From the NCBI GenBank assembly GCA_041623895.1, contig JBFJVZ010000099.1:1-19213 (forward strand): 19,213 bases of DNA. Reading direction: 5' to 3'. Each line of letters starts with the position of its first letter. Position 1 is the first letter of the stretch. The position numbers and the translations under genes are program-made. The stretch comes from JBFJVZ01 sp041623895 (GTDB lineage: Bacteria > Planctomycetota > Planctomycetia > Pirellulales > Pirellulaceae). The notes under the pieces are model-generated. The model was not told the DNA's origin. It saw only the letters and a program-made list of their open reading frames with translations, and searched no databases. Positions 15,061-19,213 of this stretch are shown one piece after another.

Positions 15061-15729
15061 ATGTTCAAGATCAAAATTTGTGGAGTTCGATTCAGCAAAG
15101 ACATTGATGCGGTCGCTTGCGCCGGTGCCGATGCGATTGGATTGAACTTCTTTGAAAAAAGTATTCGTTACGTTGATCCCGGCGATGAAACAACACAAGA
15201 ATTATCCGCTCGAGCCGAAGCTGCCGGATTGATTCGTGTGGGCGTCTTTGTCGACGCTGCCGCTGCGAAAATTGCTGCGATTTGCCGGCAGGTTGGCTTG
15301 GATGCGATTCAGTTACATGGTGATGAGACGACCGAGATCGCTGGCGAGCTGATCGACGCGGGCCTGAATGTCGTTCGCGCCATCAAACTACCCTCCGATC
15401 TAACCGCTGATCTGATTCGCGATCGCTGCGACCCCTGGATTGATGTTGGATGCCATTTGCTACTGGATGCTGAAACGGGCGGCAGCGGGAAATGCCTGGA
15501 TTGGAGAGCGGTAGGTCAATGGGCCCAGGCCCAGCTCGCAACACCCTGGACGCTTGCGGGGGGACTGACCGAGATCAACGTCGGCGAAGCGATCAAACAT
15601 TCCGGGGCCCGCAGCGTTGATACCGCGAGCGGCGTCGAGCAGCCTCGGGGTACCAAGTCGCCGAAGAGGATCGAGGACTTCGTGCGAGCGAGCCGACTTG
15701 CCTTCGCGGCCTCGAACTCCGCCCGGTGA
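15061..15729 (+). CDS. trpF: Phosphoribosylanthranilate isomerase TrpF
   Basis: The 222-residue enzyme catalyses the Amadori rearrangement of N-(5-phosphoribosyl)anthranilate in tryptophan synthesis. It has the TIM-barrel signature order: KICGV at 5-9 with the catalytic Cys7, DAIGLNFFEKSIRYV at about 24-38, VGVFVD at 60-65, and QLHGDE near 84-89. LLLDA follows with the catalytic Asp136, then GGSGKCLDW at about 140-148, LAGGL at 165-169 and SVDTASGVE near 185-193. Family length is about 200-220. The start could also be ATG at 15049, adding four residues; neither has a well-placed Shine-Dalgarno site. A longer upstream open frame from 14626 overlaps the divergent membrane gene and is rejected. 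No other trp genes are in the window. Confidence 0.96.
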   Translation: MFKIKICGVRFSKDIDAVACAGADAIGLNFFEKSIRYVDPGDETTQELSARAEAAGLIRVGVFVDAAAAKIAAICRQVGLDAIQLHGDETTEIAGELIDAGLNVVRAIKLPSDLTADLIRDRCDPWIDVGCHLLLDAETGGSGKCLDWRAVGQWAQAQLATPWTLAGGLTEINVGEAIKHSGARSVDTASGVEQPRGTKSPKRIEDFVRASRLAFAASNSAR

Positions 15730-15756
15730 TCCCTTTAAGGGGTCGATAAAGGGATT
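15729..15756 (+). terminator. Probable trpF terminator
   Basis: ATCCCTTT (15729-15736) pairs perfectly with AAAGGGAT (15748-15755) across an 11-base loop, directly after the trpF stop codon. The following sequence is only moderately T-rich (TTCAT), so termination may be weak. Confidence 0.5.
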
Positions 15757-15990
15757 TCATCTAACATTCCGTCGCTCGAACCCCCACTCAGCGACATTTC
15801 CCCGATGCGGAAAATTGCCTCTCCGTCTATGATGTTGCACCGTAATATTGGCAGCGGTTAGGAAACCGAGGCAATTTTCCCCACGGACGCACGTTCGCGG
15901 GATTGCGAACCAGCGGGAGTCCCCGTGTTCGGTCCGTAACCCCTCTGACGTGCTCCACCACGCATTCCCCTTTCAAACACGGAGTTACTT
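15756..15990 (+). promoter_or_regulatory. Strongly structured 5' leader of ahcY, candidate cis-regulatory RNA
   Basis: Between the trpF terminator and ahcY several stems can form without overlapping. These include GTCGCT (15771-15776) with AGCGAC (15790-15795), and a perfect 13-bp stem GGAAAATTGCCTC (15809-15821) with GAGGCAATTTTCC (15868-15880) that encloses the GTTGC/GCAGC hairpin at 15834-15855. A three-way-junction-like unit follows: closing stem ACGGAC (15883-15888) with GTCCGT (15932-15937), and inside it GTTCGC/GCGAAC (15893-15910) and CGGG/CCCG (15914-15925). The leader ends with GGAG six bases before the GTG start of ahcY. It does not match the SAH or SAM riboswitch motifs I know. 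The promoter was not located. Confidence 0.5.
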
Positions 15991-17337
15991 GTGTCACAAG
16001 TAGATACCGGTCGGTTACCGTACAAAGTCAAAGACATTAGTCTCGCGGAATTTGGCCGCAAAGAAATCGAGCTTGCCGAAAACGAAATGCCTGGCTTGAT
16101 GGCCTTGCGTGAAAAGTACGGCAAGACGAAACCGCTCAGCGGCGCACGCGTCGCGGGTTGTCTTCACATGACGATCCAGACCGCTGTGCTGATCGAAACC
16201 TTGATTGAACTGGGTGCCGAAGTCACCTGGAGCAGCTGCAATATTTTCAGCACTCAGGATCATGCCGCCGCAGCAATCGCCAAGGCGGGTGTTCCCGTGT
16301 ATGCCTGGAAAGGCATGACGGAGGAAGAGTTCGATTGGTGCATCGAACAAACGTTACATTTCCCTTCCGGAAAACCGCTGAATATGATCCTGGACGATGG
16401 TGGTGACCTGACCGCCATGGTGCACGACAAGTTTCCTGAATTGCTGACCGGTATCTACGGAATCAGCGAAGAGACAACGGCCGGCATCCATCGTTTGGAA
16501 GTTTTGAACAAGTCTGGCAAGCTGCAGATTCCAGCGATCAATGTCAACGACAGCGCGACCAAGAGCAAGTTCGACAACTTGTACGGCTGCCGTGAATCTT
16601 TGGCAGACGGCGTGAAGCGTGCCACCGACGTGATGTTGGCCGGTAAAGTCGCGGTGGTTTGTGGCTACGGCGATGTCGGCAAAGGTTGTGCTCATAGCTT
16701 GAAGAGCTATGGCTGCCGCGTGATCGTGACCGAGATCGATCCCATCAATGCGTTGCAAGCGGCGATGGAAGGTTACGAAGTCACGACGATGGAACAGGCT
16801 TGCAAAGAAGGAAACCTGTTCGTGACCACGACCGGCAACAAAGATATCATCCTGGGCAACCATATCGTCGAGATGCCTAATGATGCAATCCTTTGCAACA
16901 TCGGCCACTTTGACACCGAAATCGATATCGCCTGGCTGGAAAAGCAGGTCGCCGACGGCAAGGCAACTCGTAGCGAGATCAAGCCTTCCGACATCGGTGC
17001 GGTGGACCGTTACACGTTCAAGGATAGCGGCCGCAGCGTGATCACCTTGGCCAAGGGCCGCTTGGTCAATCTTGGCTGCGCCACCGGTCACCCGAGTTTT
17101 GTGATGAGCACGTCGTTCACCAACCAGTGCCTGGCGCAAATGGAACTTTGGGAGAATCGCGACAACGACACCTACAAAGTCGAGGTCTATCGGTTGCCAA
17201 AAATCTTGGACGAAGAGGTCGCCCGCCTGCATTTGGACAAGATCGGCGTGAAACTTACCAAGCTCTCTCAAGAGCAAGCCGACTACATGGGCGTCCCCGT
17301 CGAAGGCCCCTACAAGCCGGATCACTACCGGTATTAG
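15991..17337 (+). CDS. ahcY: Adenosylhomocysteinase (S-adenosyl-L-homocysteine hydrolase)
   Basis: The 448-residue NAD-dependent enzyme splits S-adenosylhomocysteine into adenosine and homocysteine, recycling the by-product of methyl transfer. It is full length. Visible marks are the N-terminal EIELAENEMPGLMALR, the substrate region CNIFSTQDHAAAAIA at about 83-97, and ILDDGGDLT at 133-141. NVNDSATKSKFDN follows at 184-196, with the Rossmann GYGDVGKG at 225-232, NIGHFDTEID near residues 307-316 and the C-terminal KPDHYRY. The start is a GTG at 15991 with GGAG six bases upstream. It follows trpF on the same strand but is separated by a likely terminator and a structured leader, so it is probably transcribed separately. 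A metK or methionine synthase gene is not in the window. Confidence 0.98.
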   Translation: MSQVDTGRLPYKVKDISLAEFGRKEIELAENEMPGLMALREKYGKTKPLSGARVAGCLHMTIQTAVLIETLIELGAEVTWSSCNIFSTQDHAAAAIAKAGVPVYAWKGMTEEEFDWCIEQTLHFPSGKPLNMILDDGGDLTAMVHDKFPELLTGIYGISEETTAGIHRLEVLNKSGKLQIPAINVNDSATKSKFDNLYGCRESLADGVKRATDVMLAGKVAVVCGYGDVGKGCAHSLKSYGCRVIVTEIDPINALQAAMEGYEVTTMEQACKEGNLFVTTTGNKDIILGNHIVEMPNDAILCNIGHFDTEIDIAWLEKQVADGKATRSEIKPSDIGAVDRYTFKDSGRSVITLAKGRLVNLGCATGHPSFVMSTSFTNQCLAQMELWENRDNDTYKVEVYRLPKILDEEVARLHLDKIGVKLTKLSQEQADYMGVPVEGPYKPDHYRY

Positions 17338-17669
17338 GGCTCTGACCAAGATTTGTTTATCGGGATCAGCCGCTGGGCATTAGAGAGCGTTGGGCATTAG
17401 CTCACGGTTCTTGCGTCAGCAGCCGAACGCGCGCGGATGACGGTTGATGTGCTCGGCTTCAATCTTTGATCTGGATGAACACAAAACTTGTGACGCAAGT
17501 TTACGCAAGCCAGGACTTGCCAAGACGCGAGCCCTGGCCTTTGCGAAGATAGATGCCTTCGCTTAGAGACTCTCCACTGGACGGGCACTTTGGGATTGCG
17601 CATCTCTGCGTTACGATTCTGCTCTCTCGGTACTGATCTCATCCCGCAGAATCGGAATAATCCGCAAAG
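17338..17669. other. Repeat-rich intergenic region between ahcY and the DUF1015 gene
   Basis: No gene is visible in these 332 bases. TGGGCATTAG occurs twice, at 17374-17383 and 17391-17400, 17 bases apart, and the preceding GATCAGCCGCTGGGC shares 14 bases with a segment near 13800. A hairpin AAACTTG/CAAGTTT lies at 17484-17502, followed by GCAAG/CTTGC at 17505-17520. The hairpins lack a following T-run, so the ahcY terminator is unclear. The promoter of the DUF1015 gene should lie near the right end, but I cannot pick it out. Confidence 0.5.
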
Positions 17670-19001
17670 ATGCCTCAGACTGCCCCTTTTGCCGCGTTGC
17701 GCTACAACTTGGATCATGTTGGATCACTGTCCGATGTGATCGCTCCGCCGTATGACGTGATCGACCCGGAACTGCAAGACCAGCTTTACAAACGTCATCC
17801 CGCCAACGTGATCCGCGTGATTCTGAATCGCGCAGAACCAGGAGATAGCGGCGATGAAAAGTACCAGCGGGCCGCGAAGTTTGTCCAGCAATGGATCAGC
17901 GAGGGTGTCCTGAAGCGCGAAGATGTACCCGCCTATTACGTCTATCATCAACGCTTCGAGCACGACGGTAAGACATTCAATCGACGCGGCTTCATGGGCC
18001 GCGTGCGGCTCCAGCGTTTTGGCGAAGGCAATATCTATCCTCACGAAGAGACGCACCCCAAGGCCAAGGTTGATCGGCTGAAGCTGACCAACGCCACCAG
18101 GCAAAACAACAGTCAGATCTTTGGGCTCTATCCGGATCGCGAGAACGAAGTCATCAGCTTGCTGGATGCAGCCACGGCGGGAGTGACGCCGATCGAGGCG
18201 ACCGACCACTTGGGCGTCCAGCACATTCTCTGGCCGGTGACCGACGAAGCGGTGGCGTCGAAAGTAACCGCCTTGATGGCGGACAAACCGATGTTCGTGG
18301 CTGACGGGCATCATCGCTACGAGACCGCATGCAATTATCGCGATCAGTTGATCGAAGAATCCGGTCCGCTGCCCGCAGACCACCCGGCTAATTTCGTGAT
18401 GACCATGTTGGTTGGAATGAGTGATCCGGGCATGATCGTCTTGCCCACACATCGCCTGCTTCGCGGTACCCCGAAATTCAGTTCTGACCAGATCGTGGAA
18501 AAGCTGAGCGCTGCCTTTCGCTGCGAAAAGCTGGCCGGTGGCGTTGCTGCCGCAAACCAAGCCTGGTCGAAAATGGAAGCGGCCGACGATCAAGGTCTGA
18601 TGGCGGTGTACGCTTCGGCTGACGATACTTGGGTGCTCTGCCAGGCAGCCGACGGTGCTGTTGAAAAGATGAAAGAGCTGGCTGGTGTTCAGAGTGAAGA
18701 TTGGCGCGGACTTGGTGTCAGTCTGCTTCATCGGCTGGTGATCGACGAACTACTCGGTTGCAAGGGCCATCCCAAGCCGACCTACGTTCACGAAGTCAGC
18801 GAGACAATCGAGGGCTTGAAAGGAGAAGGCAGTCACGCCGAAAGTGACAGCGACGAACCTTACACGTTGGCCGCGCTGGTGATGCCCGCCAAGCTGCAGC
18901 ACGTCGAAGCGATCAGCCTGCACAAAGAACGCATGCCAGCCAAAAGCACGTACTTCTATCCCAAACTGCTGAGCGGTCTGACCTTCAATCCACTGGCGTA
19001 G
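17670..19001 (+). CDS. DUF1015 family protein
   Basis: The 443-residue protein belongs to the uncharacterised DUF1015 family, whose members are usually about 400-440 residues. Recognised blocks are DVIAPPYDVID at about 22-32 and HPANVIRVIL, then YYVYHQRFEHDGKTFNRRGF near 91-110. NIYPHEETHPKAKVDRLKL follows at about 120-138, with the highly conserved FVADGHHRYETA at about 210-221. The His- and Asp-rich blocks suggest an enzyme, but I know of no established activity. There is no signal peptide or membrane segment, so it should be cytoplasmic. In many genomes the family sits beside serC or serA; here no serine biosynthesis gene is in view. The start ATG at 17670 has no clear Shine-Dalgarno site but matches the expected N terminus. 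Confidence 0.92.
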   Translation: MPQTAPFAALRYNLDHVGSLSDVIAPPYDVIDPELQDQLYKRHPANVIRVILNRAEPGDSGDEKYQRAAKFVQQWISEGVLKREDVPAYYVYHQRFEHDGKTFNRRGFMGRVRLQRFGEGNIYPHEETHPKAKVDRLKLTNATRQNNSQIFGLYPDRENEVISLLDAATAGVTPIEATDHLGVQHILWPVTDEAVASKVTALMADKPMFVADGHHRYETACNYRDQLIEESGPLPADHPANFVMTMLVGMSDPGMIVLPTHRLLRGTPKFSSDQIVEKLSAAFRCEKLAGGVAAANQAWSKMEAADDQGLMAVYASADDTWVLCQAADGAVEKMKELAGVQSEDWRGLGVSLLHRLVIDELLGCKGHPKPTYVHEVSETIEGLKGEGSHAESDSDEPYTLAALVMPAKLQHVEAISLHKERMPAKSTYFYPKLLSGLTFNPLA

Positions 19002-19020
19002 GTTCTCGGGAGGGCTGTAG

Positions 19021-19038
19021 GCCAGGACCTGTCCTGGC
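19021..19038. repeat. Perfect 8-bp-stem hairpin after the DUF1015 gene
   Basis: GCCAGGAC (19021-19028) pairs with GTCCTGGC (19031-19038) across two bases, 20 bases past the DUF1015 stop. The tight two-base centre and lack of a T-run make it look more like a palindromic repeat or protein site than an intrinsic terminator. It could still assist termination of the DUF1015 transcript. Confidence 0.55.
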
Positions 19039-19043
19039 AGTGT

Positions 19044-19143
19044 TAACTTTCTCCTTCGATATTTCTTGTTGGATGTTCTGCGGTTTTCATTGCCTGGCAG
19101 AAGAACATCGAATACCGAACAAGGAATATCGAAGGACGAAGTA
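19044..19143. repeat. Long imperfect inverted repeat at the window's right end
   Basis: TCCTTCGATATTTCTTGTT (19052-19070) pairs with AACAAGGAATATCGAAGGA (19118-19136) with one mismatch in 19. Farther in, ATGTTCT (19073-19079) pairs with AGAACAT (19102-19108). The right arm carries about eight extra bases (CGAATACC-type) missing from the left. It encodes nothing and sits after the DUF1015 gene. It looks like a dispersed palindromic repeat; copies elsewhere in the genome would prove this. Confidence 0.7.
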
Positions 19144-19213
19144 ATTGGAACGGTTGGAGGCATCGACGTTTTCGTTCATCACAACCATACGACAACTGCG
19201 TAGCAGTGGCAGC

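Noticed and set aside
14905..15198. N-terminal 98-residue extension of the membrane protein
   Set aside because: It would run antisense through the trpF start and promoter and place the first membrane helix far from the N terminus without reason.
15756..15990. Known SAH or SAM riboswitch upstream of ahcY
   Set aside because: I could not find the conserved core sequences of the SAH, SAM-I/IV or SAM-II motifs, so the leader is reported only as an unassigned structure.
16354..17349. Long antisense open frame (331 residues) across ahcY
   Set aside because: It lies wholly opposite a highly conserved gene, is a by-product of codon bias in that gene, and has no recognisable domain.
17724..18731. 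Long antisense open frame (335 residues) across the DUF1015 gene
   Set aside because: It is a shadow of the well-supported forward gene and shows no domain or start signal.

Overview
The window looks like chromosome of a planctomycete, most likely a Rhodopirellula/Pirellulales-type bacterium. The support is the mix of gene families: a lipoprotein built from 24-residue leucine-rich repeats, a large secreted beta-propeller protein, a DUF4332 helix-hairpin-helix protein, a LutABC cluster, an ExeA-type AAA ATPase with a long acidic tail, and DUF1015 and DUF2203 proteins. Genes are loosely packed on both strands, with repeat-rich intergenic stretches. This placement is inferred from gene content; there is no rRNA or other phylogenetic marker here.

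Layout. 1-2543 (+): the possible end of an upstream gene, a FemAB/BioF2-like acetyltransferase, a 21-bp tandem repeat, and an LRR lipoprotein. 2608-4857 (-): a secreted beta-propeller protein convergent with the LRR gene. 5142-5602 (-): csrA followed by tRNA-Glu(TTC) and a strong intrinsic terminator. 6074-6544 (+): a DUF2203 protein. 6744-9750 (-): lutA-lutB-lutC for lactate oxidation, with lutC starting at a GTG that overlaps the lutB stop codon. 9879-11321 (-): a DUF4332 protein and a polyprenol-phosphate mannosyltransferase-like GT2 enzyme. 11443-14904 (-): an unfamiliar three-gene group of membrane protein, AAA ATPase and small unknown protein, interrupted by a TA-flanked, MITE-like inverted repeat. 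15061-15729 (+): trpF. 15991-17337 (+): ahcY behind a leader with strong RNA-folding potential. 17670-19001 (+): a DUF1015 protein. The window ends in palindromic repeat elements.

How the genes work together. Only the lut cluster is a clear pathway unit, oxidising L-lactate to pyruvate. csrA and tRNA-Glu may share a transcript. The AAA ATPase and the small protein after it are almost certainly co-transcribed. The remaining genes are single housekeeping or lineage-typical genes.

The best candidates for something undescribed are the structured leader in front of ahcY, the membrane protein/AAA ATPase/unknown protein group, and the MITE-like element at 13883-14011.
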